Assembly: GCF_900115085.1 (NCBI RefSeq)
Contig: NZ_FOVF01000001.1
Span: 271,534 to 335,533, forward strand
Direction: 5' to 3'
Source: Dokdonella immobilis
GTDB taxonomy: Bacteria > Pseudomonadota > Gammaproteobacteria > Xanthomonadales > Rhodanobacteraceae
DNA: 64,000 bases
Shown: positions 52,670 to 63,793 of the stretch, piece after piece
Numbering within the stretch: the stretch's first letter is position 1
Layout of the letters: each line of letters starts with the position of its first letter
Position numbers and translations under genes: made by a program
The notes under the pieces: generated by a model
Seen by the model: the letters and a program-made list of their open reading frames with translations, nothing else
Databases searched by the model: none
Told to the model about the DNA's origin: nothing

Positions 52670-52878
52670 TGGCTTTTCTCCTCGCCGGGCACCGCCGGGT
52701 GCCGTTCCGGTCCCATGGCTCTCTAGACAGCAATTTCCAAGCCAGGATCGGCTCTTGTAAATGACGCTCTGCCCCATCGCCAATCGGAGACTTCCGGGAA
52801 TCCCTGCCTGCCACGCGTTCGCTTTCGCCTCACCCGGGCATTCCAGCCAGTACAACCCCGGCCAAGGAATCGAGAACA

Positions 52879-53802
52879 ATGCGCAAGACACGGTGGTTTC
52901 CAGTCCTGATCCTCGCAGCGACGGCGCTCCCCTGCCTCGCCAACGACAGCGGAAAAGCCGCGGGCGAGGGTGTGATGAGCGGCGACATCGAACAGACGGC
53001 GGCTTCCGACAGGTTCAAGCCCACCCATTCCTATGCGTGGAAGGAAAGCCGGGGAGCAAAGCAGAACACGCTCATCTATCTGTTCGATCGGGACGTTCCA
53101 GCCGACCAGTGGGCCGATGCGGAAGACCGCAAGTCCGCGATTTCAGGATGGATGCTGGCCAACAAGGCGACCGTGGTCAGCTGGACTATCGACGAGGACG
53201 GCAAGGCCGACAGCGTGCAGTCCTGCGGATCCGACGGCAGCTGCCGGGCATCCGGCAACAGTGTCATGAATGGCATCGCAAGCCTCGTCGCCGATATCAA
53301 GGACGATGGCAAGGGTGGACTCAGCGGAACGCTGTCCCAGGGCAGTCCAGGCTGCGGCGACCAATGGTGTGAGGTTACCTCACGCTATTCGATCGATACG
53401 ACACTGGCTCCACCGACCCTGCGCAATCGCCTCGCCAGTTCCGGAAAAACCGATTCGGCAGATGCGGCAACGGTACGCACGGCAGTGACGGCTTACTGGA
53501 AGGCCGCGGGCAGCGCAAAACGAAGTGACGATCTGACACCTTACTTCAGCGCCGAGCGAATCACGGAAAACCAGCGCCAGACTGCGCGCAACGGAAAGAT
53601 GCTGGAGAGCATGTTCACGCAGGTATTCGTACCCGCGCATGGCGGACAACTCGAAATCACCGAGGTGCGCATTCTCGATGCTTCGGCGCTGGCCAGGGTC
53701 AAGACCCGGGTCGGCAGCGGGGACCAGGCGTACGACATGCAGTGCGGTCTGCTCCTGCGCAAGGAAGGCGGCAGTTGGAAGATCGGCGCGGAAGACTGCT
53801 GA
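52879..53802 (+). CDS. Exported protein of unknown function
   Basis: A 307-residue protein with a short signal peptide (VLILAATALPCLAN). The N-terminal half has a disulfide-suited pair of CGSDGSC and CGDQWC clusters. The C-terminal half (about 190-307), with AVTAYWKAAGSAKRSDDLTPYF and RVGSGDQAYDMQCGLLLRKEGGSWKI, has a look of the NTF2/SnoaL-like or lumazine-binding-like fold but no firm family. The start at 52879 follows AAGGA. A bidirectional terminator separates it from pnp on the other strand. Its role is unknown. Confidence 0.65.
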   Translation: MRKTRWFPVLILAATALPCLANDSGKAAGEGVMSGDIEQTAASDRFKPTHSYAWKESRGAKQNTLIYLFDRDVPADQWADAEDRKSAISGWMLANKATVVSWTIDEDGKADSVQSCGSDGSCRASGNSVMNGIASLVADIKDDGKGGLSGTLSQGSPGCGDQWCEVTSRYSIDTTLAPPTLRNRLASSGKTDSADAATVRTAVTAYWKAAGSAKRSDDLTPYFSAERITENQRQTARNGKMLESMFTQVFVPAHGGQLEITEVRILDASALARVKTRVGSGDQAYDMQCGLLLRKEGGSWKIGAEDC

Positions 53803-53835
53803 CCTGCCAGGTCGATCGGGGAGCGAGTCCCAAAG

Positions 53836-53861
53836 AAAAAGCGGGCCGAGGCCCGCTTTTT
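53836..53861. terminator. Bidirectional intrinsic terminator
   Basis: AAAAA-GCGGGCC-GA-GGCCCGC-TTTTT: a 7-bp GC stem with an A-run before it and a T-run after it. It ends the plus-strand gene at 53802 and the minus-strand pnp gene (stop 53887). Confidence 0.92.
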
Positions 53862-53886
53862 CATGTTCGACCCAGCGAGGTGCGAA

Positions 53887-55992
<2,106 letters not shown>

Positions 55993-56170
55993 GTTATTGG
56001 TGTCCTGTGAATTCTGCGCACGGCGGTGCCAACGAAGGCTCGCTCGCTCGTGCATCATATGAAAAGTGCGGCCACGGATGGCTGCTCTGGACTTCATCCA
56101 GACGCGAAGCGTTGATGCATGCACCAACGACTGTACTAGCCGCGTTCATGGACGAACGCACAAACACAGA

Positions 56171-56440
56171 TTACCTACGCAGACCGAGGCGCTCGATCAG
56201 CGTCTTGTAGCGCTCGTTGTCCTTGCTCTTGAGGTAGTTGAGCAGGCGACGGCGCTGGTTGACCATTTTCAGGAGGCCACGACGCGAGTGGTGATCCTTG
56301 TCGTGATCCGAGAAATGCTTGGAAAGGTGCTCGATGCGGGCAGAGAGCAGCGCAACCTGGACTTCCGGAGAACCGGTGTCATTGGCGACGCGACCGTAAT
56401 CGGCGATGATCTTGCTGGTGGTTTCTACGTTGAGCGACAT
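56171..56440 (-). CDS. rpsO: 30S ribosomal protein S15
   Basis: The 89-residue S15, which binds the central domain of 16S rRNA early in 30S assembly. The sequence is canonical ([42 protein letters not shown]). The start at 56440 follows AAGGG. A long hairpin at 56470-56509 precedes it and may act in S15 autoregulation. It is followed by pnp after a 178-bp gap. Confidence 0.97.
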   Translation of the reverse strand: MSLNVETTSKIIADYGRVANDTGSPEVQVALLSARIEHLSKHFSDHDKDHHSRRGLLKMVNQRRRLLNYLKSKDNERYKTLIERLGLRR

Positions 56441-56469
56441 GTTGATAAACCCTTATGGAACGAGGGCGA

Positions 56470-56509
56470 GGCTTGGGAACGGCCACCAGCCGGTGACGGT
56501 TTCCAAGCC
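56470..56509 (-). ncRNA. Candidate S15 leader hairpin
   Basis: GGCTTGG at 56470-56476 pairs with CCAAGCC at 56503-56509, and the pairing continues inward to CACC/GGTG with two mismatches and one G-U over 18 positions. It ends 30 bp before the rpsO start in the rpsO mRNA leader. Ribosomal protein S15 represses its own mRNA through such leaders in several bacteria; here this is inferred from position. Confidence 0.55.
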
Positions 56510-56607
56510 CCGCAATGAAGTATTTGCCGGGAAAGCTGCCCATTTTAGCTGGCAAAGGTGCATCGCAACAAGTTCTATGCTGCCCTTGCCGCGGAAAAAC
56601 CCGGCCA

Positions 56608-57522
56608 TCAGCCCAGATTGAACCCGCGCAGCGTCCGCAACGTGCTGTCCGACCGAGCTTCTGCGATGGCCAGCAATTGCCCCGCGGCGGACTTCGCGAC
56701 CCATGTTCCGGGCTCGAGCCGACGCTGGACCGGCTGGCCCTGACGCAGGCGCTGGCTTTCGGATTCATCCAGGACGACCACCGGATAGGCCTGCAAACCG
56801 GCCTCGACGGGGAGCAATCGCCGATCAAGGGCCGCCTCGCCTTCGCCTGCCAGCTGTTCGAGTTCGGTCAATGTCGTCATTTCCGGCGAATAAAATGGTT
56901 CGACCCAGAGGCGACGCAATTCGGTCACGTGCGCGCCGCATCCCAGTGCCTCGCCGAGATCCCTCACCAGACTGCGCACATAGGTACCGGATCCGCACTC
57001 GACATGCAGGCGAAGCCGGTCTGCCTCGCGTGAAATCAGTTCGAAACGGTGAACCTCGACCGGCCGCGGCTCGACCACCACGGTTTCGCCGCGTCGGGCC
57101 AACCGGTACAGCGGCTCGCCATCGCGTTTGAGCGCCGAATAGACCGGCGGTACCTGCAGGACGCGGCCGCGAAGCGCCGACAACGCCTGTTCGATCCGCG
57201 CGTCGTCGAGTTCGGGAACGGCGCGGGTCTCGACCACGGCGCCGTGGGCGTCGGCGCTGTCAGTGACGATGCCGAGCCGGCACACCGTTTCGTAGGCCTT
57301 GCGCGAGCCGAGCAGGAGGCCGGCGATCTTGGTGGCCTCGCCGAAACAAAGCGGCAACAGCCCGGTTGCCAACGGGTCGAGGCTACCGGTGTGACCGCCC
57401 TTGGCCGCTGCATAGAGATGGCGAACCTTCTGCAAGGCCTGGTTCGAACTGAGCCCTTCCGGCTTGTCGAGCAGGAGCAGGCCGTGGACGTCCCGCCAGC
57501 GTTTCTTCGCCGGTCTGGTCAC
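56608..57522 (-). CDS. truB: tRNA pseudouridine-55 synthase
   Basis: A 304-residue enzyme that makes pseudouridine at position 55 of tRNAs. Catalytic Asp lies in KGGHTGSLDPLATG; LLLLDKPEGLSSN, VPPVYSALKRDGEPLYRLAR and CGSGTYVRSLVRDLGEALG match. I start at GTG 57522, with TGAGG just upstream, 8 bp after rbfA stops. A TTG at 57534 overlapping the rbfA stop by 4 bp is the alternative. A C-terminal PUA-like extension (ETWVAKSAAGQLLAIAEA region) fits longer TruB. Part of the infB-rbfA-truB-rpsO operon. Confidence 0.95.
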   Translation of the reverse strand: MTRPAKKRWRDVHGLLLLDKPEGLSSNQALQKVRHLYAAAKGGHTGSLDPLATGLLPLCFGEATKIAGLLLGSRKAYETVCRLGIVTDSADAHGAVVETRAVPELDDARIEQALSALRGRVLQVPPVYSALKRDGEPLYRLARRGETVVVEPRPVEVHRFELISREADRLRLHVECGSGTYVRSLVRDLGEALGCGAHVTELRRLWVEPFYSPEMTTLTELEQLAGEGEAALDRRLLPVEAGLQAYPVVVLDESESQRLRQGQPVQRRLEPGTWVAKSAAGQLLAIAEARSDSTLRTLRGFNLG

Positions 57523-57530
57523 GCGCGGCC

Positions 57531-57881
57531 TCAATCGTCCTTCGGCGGGTTCTCGCGCAGCAGCGATTCGATGCGTTCGCCACGATCGACCGAATCGTCG
57601 TAGTAGAAACGGATCTCCGGCACGCGGCGCATCTTCAACGTGCGCGAGAGCTCGCGGCGGAACTCGAAGGCCATCTCGTTGAGGGCCTTGACCGCGACCG
57701 TCGATTGCTCGGAAAGCAGCGTGGTCACGAAAACCTTGGCCACATCGAGATCCTTGGTCACCTCGACATCGGAAACGCTGACCGAGGGCAATGCATGGTC
57801 GCGCACCGCCTGGTGCACGAGCACGGCGATCTCCTTGCGCAACTGCACGGCGACACGATCGGAACGGGTGAAATCGGCCAT
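57531..57881 (-). CDS. rbfA: Ribosome-binding factor A
   Basis: A 116-residue RbfA, needed for late 16S processing and 30S maturation in the cold. SDRVAVQLRKEIAVLVHQAV, DVAKVFVTTL, and EFRRELSRTLKMRRVPEIRFYYDDSVDRG are diagnostic. The start at 57881 follows a short purine site. It lies 107 bp after infB; the gap holds the GGGATTC inverted repeat. It ends 8 bp before truB. Confidence 0.95.
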   Translation of the reverse strand: MADFTRSDRVAVQLRKEIAVLVHQAVRDHALPSVSVSDVEVTKDLDVAKVFVTTLLSEQSTVAVKALNEMAFEFRRELSRTLKMRRVPEIRFYYDDSVDRGERIESLLRENPPKDD

Positions 57882-57890
57882 GGCTTGCCT

Positions 57891-57984
57891 CCGGGATTCG
57901 GGATTGGAGATTCGGGATTCGGAAAGCGGGGTCGCGGCGGGATTCAGCACCTTCGAATCCCGAATCCCGAATCCCTAATCCCGG
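57891..57984. repeat. Inverted GGGATTC heptad repeat between infB and rbfA
   Basis: The left arm (57891-57922) is made of units such as CCGGGATTC-GGGATTG and the right arm (57953-57984) of their reverse complement, CGAATCCCGAATCCC. The two 32-nt arms match at 28 positions, 30 nt apart, and would form a long hairpin in the infB-rbfA mRNA. Units of this kind are widespread in xanthomonad intergenic DNA. Confidence 0.85.
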
Positions 57985-57988
57985 CTTC

Positions 57989-60613
57989 TCACAACGTCCG
58001 CTGCACTTCGATGCGCTCGAAGCACTCGATCTGGTCGCCGGCCTTGACGTCGTTGTACTGCTTGACGGCGATGCCGCACTCGGTGCCGTTGCGCACCTCG
58101 TCGACCAATTCCTTGAAGCGGCGCAGCGACTCGAGTTCGCCTTCGAAGATCACCGTGCTGTCGCGCAGGACGCGGATCGGCTTGTTGCGCTTGACCGTAC
58201 CCTCGACCACCATGCAGCCGGCGACGGCGCCGAACTTCGACGAACGGAATACGTCGCGGACCTCGGCGATGCCGATGATTTCCTCGCGGATCTCGACACC
58301 GAGCAGGCCGGTGGCGACCTGCTTCACCTGATCGATCACGTCGTAGATGATCGAGAAATAGCGCAGGTCTAGTCCGCTCGATTCGACGACGCGACGGGCC
58401 GCTGCGTCCGCACGCACGTTGAAGCCGATGATCGTGGCCTTCGACGAGGCCGCACGGGTCGCGTCGGATTCGGTGATGCCACCGACGCCGGACGAGATCA
58501 CGTTGATCTTGATCATGTCGTTGCTCAGCGCGGTCAGGGACTGCACCAGCGCTTCGGTGGAACCCTGCACGTCGGCCTTGATGACGAGGTTCAGCGAAAG
58601 CTGGCCCTCGCCGCCCTGGCCCATCTGCGCCAGCACGTCTTCCATGCGGTTGCCGGCGGCCTGGACCAGGCGCGTCTCGCGGCGCTTGGCATCACGCTGG
58701 CTGGCGACATCCTTGGCCAGGCGGTCGTCCGCGACGACGACAAAATCGTCGCCGGCTTCGGGCACGCCGGAGAGTCCGAGCAGCTGCACCGGAATGGACG
58801 GACCGGCTTCATCGATCTGCTTGCCGTTCTCGTCGAACAGGGCGCGCACGCGACCGTATTCGACGCCGCAGACGACGAAGTCGCCCTTCTTCAGCGTGCC
58901 CTGCTGGACCAGCACCGTGGCGACCGGACCGCGGCCCTTGTCGAGGCTCGATTCGATCACGGCGCCGGAAGCGCGGCCCTCGCGAACGGCCTTGAGTTCC
59001 ATCAGTTCGGCCTGCAGCGAGATCGCTTCGAGCAGGGCGTCGACACCGGCGCCGGTCTTGGCCGACAGCGGCACAAACTGCACGTCGCCACCCCAGTCCT
59101 CGGGAACGACCTCGTGCTGGATCAGGCCCTGCTTGACGTTTTCCGGGTTCGCTTCCGGCTTGTCCATCTTGTTGACCGCGACGATCAGCGGCACCTTGGC
59201 GGCGCGCGCATGCTTGATCGCTTCGACCGTCTGCGGCTTGACGCCGTCATCGGCGGCGACGACAAGAATGACGATGTCCGTTGCCTGGGCACCACGCTGG
59301 CGCATCGAGGTGAACGCGGCATGGCCCGGGGTATCGAGGAAGGTAATCACGCCTTTCGGGGTTTCCACGTGATAGGCGCCGATGTGCTGGGTGATGCCAC
59401 CTGCTTCGCCGGCTGCGATCTTGGTGCGTCGGATCGTGTCGAGCAGCGAGGTCTTGCCATGGTCGACATGGCCCATGATCGTCACGACTGGCGGGCGCGC
59501 AACGGCCTCGCCCGTGACTTCAGCGTGCGCCAGCAGGCTGACTTCGGCATCCGTTTCCGCGGCCTTCACCGCCGTGTGGCCCATCTCCTCGACGACCAGT
59601 TGCGCGGTGTCGTGATCGATGACCTGGTTGATCGTGGCCATGACACCCATCTTGAACAGGGTCTTGACCACTTCGGCGCCCTTGACCGCCATGCGCTGGG
59701 CAAGATCGGCGACGCTGATCGTCTCGCCGATCTGGACCTCGCGAACGACTGGCGCCGACGGCCGGGAAAAGCCATGCGCACCCGACGAGCGCGATTGCTC
59801 GAGCGGACGGGCGCGCGGCTTCTTGCGGCCGGTGCGGCGTGCGCTGCCCTCCTGGGACAGGTGCAATTCATTGCCGAAGTACTTCTTGGACGGCGTCGCG
59901 CCTTCACCATCGCGGCCACGATGACTACCGGCATGCTTGGGCTTGCTGTGCCGGCCAGCGCTCTCGCCCGCGCGATCTTCGCTGCGTCGCGGCCGTTCGA
60001 CCGGGACCTCGGCGACCGGCGCCACGGCTTCGGAGGCAAGCACGGCCGGATCGATCACCTCGTCCTGCTGCCTGGTCCTGGCTTCGGCGGCGGCAGCGGC
60101 TGCTCGCGCCTCTTCCTCGGCCTTCAGGCGAGCTTCTTCTGCAGCCTTCTGGCGTGCTTCCTCTTCCTGGCGGCGGCGCTCGGTTTCCTGGCGCGCCTGC
60201 TCCTCGGCATCACGCTTGGCCTGCGATTCCTCGAGCTTGCGCAGGGCGTCCTCGCGCTCGGGATCGAGCACCTTGCCCTGGTCCTCGACGACGCTGCGTT
60301 TCACATACGTGCGCTTCTGCCGAACCTCGACATTGACCGTCTTGGTCGCGGCGCCGCGCTGTCCCGGATTGACGGTCAGTTCGCTGACAGTGCGACGCTT
60401 CAGGGTCACCTGCTTGGGCGCGCTGTCCTCGCCTGCGGTCTCGCGCTTGCCATGATTGCGGCGCAGGAAGCCGAGCAGCTTGACCTTCTCCTTGCTGCTG
60501 ATCGACTGCTCCGGGTCGGAGAACTTCATCCCGGCTTCCTCGAGCTGCGCGAGCAGCTTGTCGACCGGGGTGGCCAGCACCGTGGCCAACTGCTTGATTG
60601 TTACGTCCGACAT
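57989..60613 (-). CDS. infB: Translation initiation factor IF-2
   Basis: An 874-residue GTPase that places initiator tRNA on the 30S subunit. Features are an N-terminal IF2_N domain ([20 protein letters not shown]), a charged helical linker (about 130-230, [20 protein letters not shown]), a second IF2_N, and a GTPase domain with P-loop [24 protein letters not shown] and NKMD. The C-terminal domains end in [10 protein letters not shown]. The start at 60613 follows AGGAG. It follows nusA by 88 bp. Confidence 0.97.
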   Translation of the reverse strand: MSDVTIKQLATVLATPVDKLLAQLEEAGMKFSDPEQSISSKEKVKLLGFLRRNHGKRETAGEDSAPKQVTLKRRTVSELTVNPGQRGAATKTVNVEVRQKRTYVKRSVVEDQGKVLDPEREDALRKLEESQAKRDAEEQARQETERRRQEEEARQKAAEEARLKAEEEARAAAAAAEARTRQQDEVIDPAVLASEAVAPVAEVPVERPRRSEDRAGESAGRHSKPKHAGSHRGRDGEGATPSKKYFGNELHLSQEGSARRTGRKKPRARPLEQSRSSGAHGFSRPSAPVVREVQIGETISVADLAQRMAVKGAEVVKTLFKMGVMATINQVIDHDTAQLVVEEMGHTAVKAAETDAEVSLLAHAEVTGEAVARPPVVTIMGHVDHGKTSLLDTIRRTKIAAGEAGGITQHIGAYHVETPKGVITFLDTPGHAAFTSMRQRGAQATDIVILVVAADDGVKPQTVEAIKHARAAKVPLIVAVNKMDKPEANPENVKQGLIQHEVVPEDWGGDVQFVPLSAKTGAGVDALLEAISLQAELMELKAVREGRASGAVIESSLDKGRGPVATVLVQQGTLKKGDFVVCGVEYGRVRALFDENGKQIDEAGPSIPVQLLGLSGVPEAGDDFVVVADDRLAKDVASQRDAKRRETRLVQAAGNRMEDVLAQMGQGGEGQLSLNLVIKADVQGSTEALVQSLTALSNDMIKINVISSGVGGITESDATRAASSKATIIGFNVRADAAARRVVESSGLDLRYFSIIYDVIDQVKQVATGLLGVEIREEIIGIAEVRDVFRSSKFGAVAGCMVVEGTVKRNKPIRVLRDSTVIFEGELESLRRFKELVDEVRNGTECGIAVKQYNDVKAGDQIECFERIEVQRTL

Positions 60614-60701
60614 ACCTTTGTACTCCTGACCTACCCGCGATTGCCTCACCTTTGTCACTGCTCCGCGGCAGGCCAGCCTGCCGCGGTCGGTAGCGACGAG
60701 A

Positions 60702-62186
60702 TCAGGTCTCGCGTGCTGCCATAATCAATTCCGCCGCGCGATCCTCGTCGACACCCTCGATGGCCAGCTCGACCAGTTCGTCGGTGGCCAGATCGGCGAG
60801 GTTTTCGCGAGTCACGATGCCGTGCTGGGCCAACTCGTAGGCGAGCGCCTCGTCCATGGTTTCCAACTCGAGCAGATCCTCCGCCGGCTTGTGTTCCTCG
60901 ATCTCTTCCTCGACGGCCAGTGCATCGGTCAGCAAGGCATCGCGGGCACGGGCGCGCAGTTCCTCGACGATATCCTCGTCGAAGCCGTCGATCGCGAGCA
61001 GTTCCGCGGTCGGCACGTAGGCGATTTCCTCGACCGTCGAAAAACCTTCCTGGACGAGGATCTGGGCGATCTCGTTGTCGACCTCGAGCTTCTCGACGAA
61101 CAGCGTGCGTGCCGCTTCCTGCTCGCTCTCGCTCTTCTCGCGAACCTGGTCGGCGGTCATCACGTTGAGCTGCCAGCCAGAAAGCTTGCTGGCAAGGCGC
61201 ACGTTCTGGCCGCCGCGACCGATCGCCTGGGACAGCTTGTCCTCGGCGACGGCGATGTCCATCGAGTGCTTTTCCTCGTCGACGATGATCGACTGCACCT
61301 CGGCCGGCGCCATTGCGTTGATGACGAACTGGGCATTGTTCTCGTTCCAGAGCACGATGTCGATGCGCTCGCCGTTGAGCTCGTTCGAAACCGCCTGCAC
61401 GCGCGAACCGCGCATGCCGATGCAGGCACCGATCGGATCGGTGCGATGGTCGTGGGCGAGCACGGCGATCTTGGCGCGGTCGCCCGGATCGCGGGCACAG
61501 GCCTTGATCTCGACCAGCCCCTGGCCGACTTCGGGAACCTCGAGCTTGAACAGCTCGATCATGAATTCGGGGGCGGTGCGCGAAATGAAGAGCTGCGGGC
61601 CACGCGGCTCGGAACGCACTTCGTAGAGATAGCCGCGGACCCGGTCGCCGGCGCGAACCGCTTCGCGTGGAATCGCCTTGTCGCGCGGGATGAACGCCTC
61701 GGCATTGCCACCGAGATCGATGTAGAGGTTGCCGCGCTCGACGCGCTTGACGATACCGGTGATCAGTTCGCCGACCCGATCGGCATAGGCATCGACGATC
61801 TGGGCCCGCTCGGCCTCGCGCACGCGCTGCACGATGACCTGCTTGGCGGCTTGCGCCGCGATGCGGCCGAACTCGGGATTCTCGATCTGCTCCTCGATGA
61901 ACTCGCCGACCTCGCAGCCGGGCTTTTCGTCGAGCGCGTCCATCAGGCGGATCTGCCAATCGGGCGATTCCATGACGACGTCGTCGGCGACGATTTCCCA
62001 GCGCCGGAAGGTCTCGTACTCGCCCGAGTGCTTGTCGATCGAGACACGCGCGAGGATATCCTCGTTCGGATAGCGCTTCTTCGCCGCGGAGGCGAGCGCC
62101 GCTTCCATCGCCTCGAAAATGACGTCCTTGGGAACGCCCTTTTCGTTCGCGACCGCATCGACCACCAGCAACAATTCTTTGCTCAT
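60702..62186 (-). CDS. nusA: Transcription termination/antitermination factor NusA
   Basis: A 494-residue RNA polymerase factor. The N-terminal RNAP-binding domain ([19 protein letters not shown]) is followed by S1 ([23 protein letters not shown]), KH1 and KH2 ([37 protein letters not shown]) and two acidic AR-like HhH repeats, the C-terminal part of gammaproteobacterial type. It lies between rimP (33 bp upstream) and infB. By analogy with E. coli it may control its own operon through the terminator at 62779. Confidence 0.97.
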   Translation of the reverse strand: MSKELLLVVDAVANEKGVPKDVIFEAMEAALASAAKKRYPNEDILARVSIDKHSGEYETFRRWEIVADDVVMESPDWQIRLMDALDEKPGCEVGEFIEEQIENPEFGRIAAQAAKQVIVQRVREAERAQIVDAYADRVGELITGIVKRVERGNLYIDLGGNAEAFIPRDKAIPREAVRAGDRVRGYLYEVRSEPRGPQLFISRTAPEFMIELFKLEVPEVGQGLVEIKACARDPGDRAKIAVLAHDHRTDPIGACIGMRGSRVQAVSNELNGERIDIVLWNENNAQFVINAMAPAEVQSIIVDEEKHSMDIAVAEDKLSQAIGRGGQNVRLASKLSGWQLNVMTADQVREKSESEQEAARTLFVEKLEVDNEIAQILVQEGFSTVEEIAYVPTAELLAIDGFDEDIVEELRARARDALLTDALAVEEEIEEHKPAEDLLELETMDEALAYELAQHGIVTRENLADLATDELVELAIEGVDEDRAAELIMAARET

Positions 62187-62219
62187 CTACTCAGCTCCCG
62201 AGAAACCGCCAGGGCGGCC

Positions 62220-62747
62220 TCACCTGTGTTTCGAACCGCGCTTGCGCGATCCGCTGTCCTGATTCCTGGCACCTTTCGCGCCGATTCCAAGCGCCGCATA
62301 GTCCGGCACGAGCTTGGCCTTGACCACGTTGGCATGCGCAATCACCACGTCCTTGCCATCCTGGTCGAGATGGATGCGATCACCTTCCACGGCCTTGATC
62401 ACGCCCTGGAAGCGATGTCGGCCCTCGATTGGCAGGGCCACATTGACCTTCGCCTCGCTACCGACGAATCGCGTGAAATGCTCAAGCGTGAACAACGGTC
62501 GATCGATGCCGGGCGAGGACACCTCGAGGGTGTAGCGCCCCTCGATCGGATCGTTGACGTCGAGCAGCGCGGAGATTTCCCGACTGACGCGCTCGCAATC
62601 CTCGATCGCCACCGGCCGGCCCGGCGCATCGATGATGACGCGCAACAGGCTGCTGCCCCGGCTCGGACTGAATTCGATACCGACGAATTCCAGGCCAAGA
62701 TCGGTCACCAGCGGCTTCAGGAGTTCATTGAGTTTCTCGTTCGTCAC
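62220..62747 (-). CDS. rimP: Ribosome maturation factor RimP
   Basis: A 175-residue RimP for 30S maturation. LLKPLVTDLGLEFVGIEFSPS, LRVIIDAPGRPVAIEDCERVSREISALLDV and YTLEVSSPGIDRPLFT are diagnostic. The GTG start at 62747 is set by homology (TNEKLNELLKP); GGAG lies about 12 bases upstream. The upstream open frame through the tRNA is spurious. It follows the terminator at 62779-62805 by only 31 bp. Operon order rimP-nusA-infB as in E. coli. Confidence 0.95.
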   Translation of the reverse strand: MTNEKLNELLKPLVTDLGLEFVGIEFSPSRGSSLLRVIIDAPGRPVAIEDCERVSREISALLDVNDPIEGRYTLEVSSPGIDRPLFTLEHFTRFVGSEAKVNVALPIEGRHRFQGVIKAVEGDRIHLDQDGKDVVIAHANVVKAKLVPDYAALGIGAKGARNQDSGSRKRGSKHR

Positions 62748-62778
62748 TGCGACCGACCGCTCCGCTGCAAATCCCGCC

Positions 62779-62805
62779 AAAAAAAAAATGGGCGCAAGGC
62801 CCATT
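62779..62805 (-). terminator. Intrinsic terminator/attenuator between fMet tRNA and rimP
   Basis: AATGGGC-CTTGC-GCCCATT stem (7 bp) followed by ten T residues on the minus strand, 31 bp before the rimP start. It would end the tRNA transcript, and any readthrough feeds the rimP-nusA operon. Confidence 0.92.
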
Positions 62806-62869
62806 CCATAGTTCACCGTTGTCTTGCTTCCCAGGCATCGGTGCTCGCGCTTCCTGCGCTTTCCTTGCA

Positions 62870-62893
62870 GAAGGGCCACCGAAGTGGCCCTTC
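62870..62893 (-). other. Perfect 10-bp hairpin with TTCG loop after the tRNA
   Basis: On the minus strand GAAGGGCCAC-TTCG-GTGGCCCTTC is a perfect stem closed by C(UUCG)G, the most stable RNA tetraloop. It starts 10 nt after the tRNA CCA end. No T-run follows, so it may protect or direct processing of the precursor. Confidence 0.75.
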
Positions 62894-62903
62894 GCAGGAA
62901 ACC

Positions 62904-62980
62904 TGGTAGCGGGGGCAGGATTTGAACCTGCGACCTTCGGGTTATGAGCCCGACGAGCTGCCAGACTGCTCCACCCCGCA
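62904..62980 (-). tRNA. Initiator tRNA-fMet(CAT)
   Basis: A 77-nt tRNA with encoded CCA. The anticodon loop CTCATAA lies between GGG and CCC, the three G-C pairs of initiators, and the A11-U24 D-stem pair is present. The rest is nearly identical to E. coli fMet tRNA. Position 1 is T and 72 is T, so the end mismatch is U-U and not the usual C-A. The gene stands at the head of the rimP-nusA operon, as metY does in E. coli. Confidence 0.95.
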
Positions 62981-62992
62981 TCAGAGCCGCGC

Positions 62993-63021
62993 ATTGTATC
63001 GACGTGGCATGAATCGCGCAA
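62993..63021 (-). promoter_or_regulatory. Promoter of the fMet tRNA/rimP operon
   Basis: -35 TTGCGC (63021-63016), 17-bp spacer, -10 TACAAT (62998-62993). A GC-rich discriminator (GCGCGGC) follows, as is usual for stable-RNA promoters under stringent control. The tRNA begins 12 bp after the -10 box. Confidence 0.78.
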
Positions 63022-63550
63022 GGCGATTGTCGTGAGGACCATGCTTTTGCCGGTTTGCCGGCATCCGGCTGCGTTTCCGCTGGGTCGGCGAGTGCGCAAA
63101 TCATGAATCGGAGATGACCGCGCATCCAGGACGATCGCTGCCAGCGCGGTATCAATTGGGGGTCCTGGCCATGCCATTCAAGCCGGTCGACCCGTTCTGC
63201 AACGGCGGCATTTCTTTCAGCCCGGTGATTGGCGCTCGAATCCAAGCCGATAGCTGTTCCTGGATGCCCGGTAGCCGCGGACAATCAGCCTGCCGGCGTT
63301 CCGGAGAACGGGATTTGTCGCTGGTTTGTTTCGGCAGCGCCTCCTTTTCGTCGAGGTCCGAACTGGTTTTTACCGGTCCGGCCTTCAGCCGCAGCGCTTT
63401 GCCGACAAGTTCAAATTCCCGAACCGTCGTCCCTGCCCTTCGACCGGCTCAAGGCAGGCCGGACTTCGTCCGGGGCGGGACCCAGTGACTCTAGCTTTGC
63501 GCACGGTTGGACATCGCTGCGCGGCGCATTCTTGGACTTGAAGCAAAGTT

Positions 63551-63759
63551 TTCACTCGCCTGCGGCGAGCGACCCACTCCTCTGCCACTGTAGGAGCGCC
63601 TTCAGGCGCGATGCTTTCCTGCACGCTTCGAACTTCTACATCGTCGTCCCTGCGCAGGCAGGAATCTTTTGACTCGGCTTCTGCGCATGTTCGTGCATCG
63701 CTACGTGGCGCGAGATGTGTCGATCCAGTGCCAAGCTTTCACTCGCCTGCGGCGAGCGA
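63551..63759. repeat. 22-bp direct repeat TTCACTCGCCTGCGGCGAGC
   Basis: TTCACTCGCCTGCGGCGAGC plus GA occurs at 63551-63572 and again at 63738-63759, each with an internal palindrome CTCGCC-TGC-GGCGAG. Confidence 0.8.
63590..63614. repeat. Dispersed repeat, copy 3 (inverted)
   Basis: GTAGGAGCGCCTTCAGGCGC plus GATGC is the reverse complement of the copies at 27013-27039 and 39804-39828. Confidence 0.8.
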
Positions 63760-63793
63760 GTTACTTTCTCTTGCGTGGCCAAGAGAAAGTAAC
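63760..63793. repeat. Hairpin element GTTACTTTCTCTTG
   Basis: GTTACTTTCTCTTG at 63760-63773 pairs perfectly with CAAGAGAAAGTAAC at 63780-63793 around a 6-nt loop. The element is followed by AAAGAGAAGGCCACCCC, part of a repeat I know from many xanthomonad and pseudomonad intergenic regions. Confidence 0.75.

Noticed and set aside
59114..62909. Plus-strand ORFs of 536 and 695 codons
   Set aside because: Antisense of infB, nusA and rimP, which are unambiguous.
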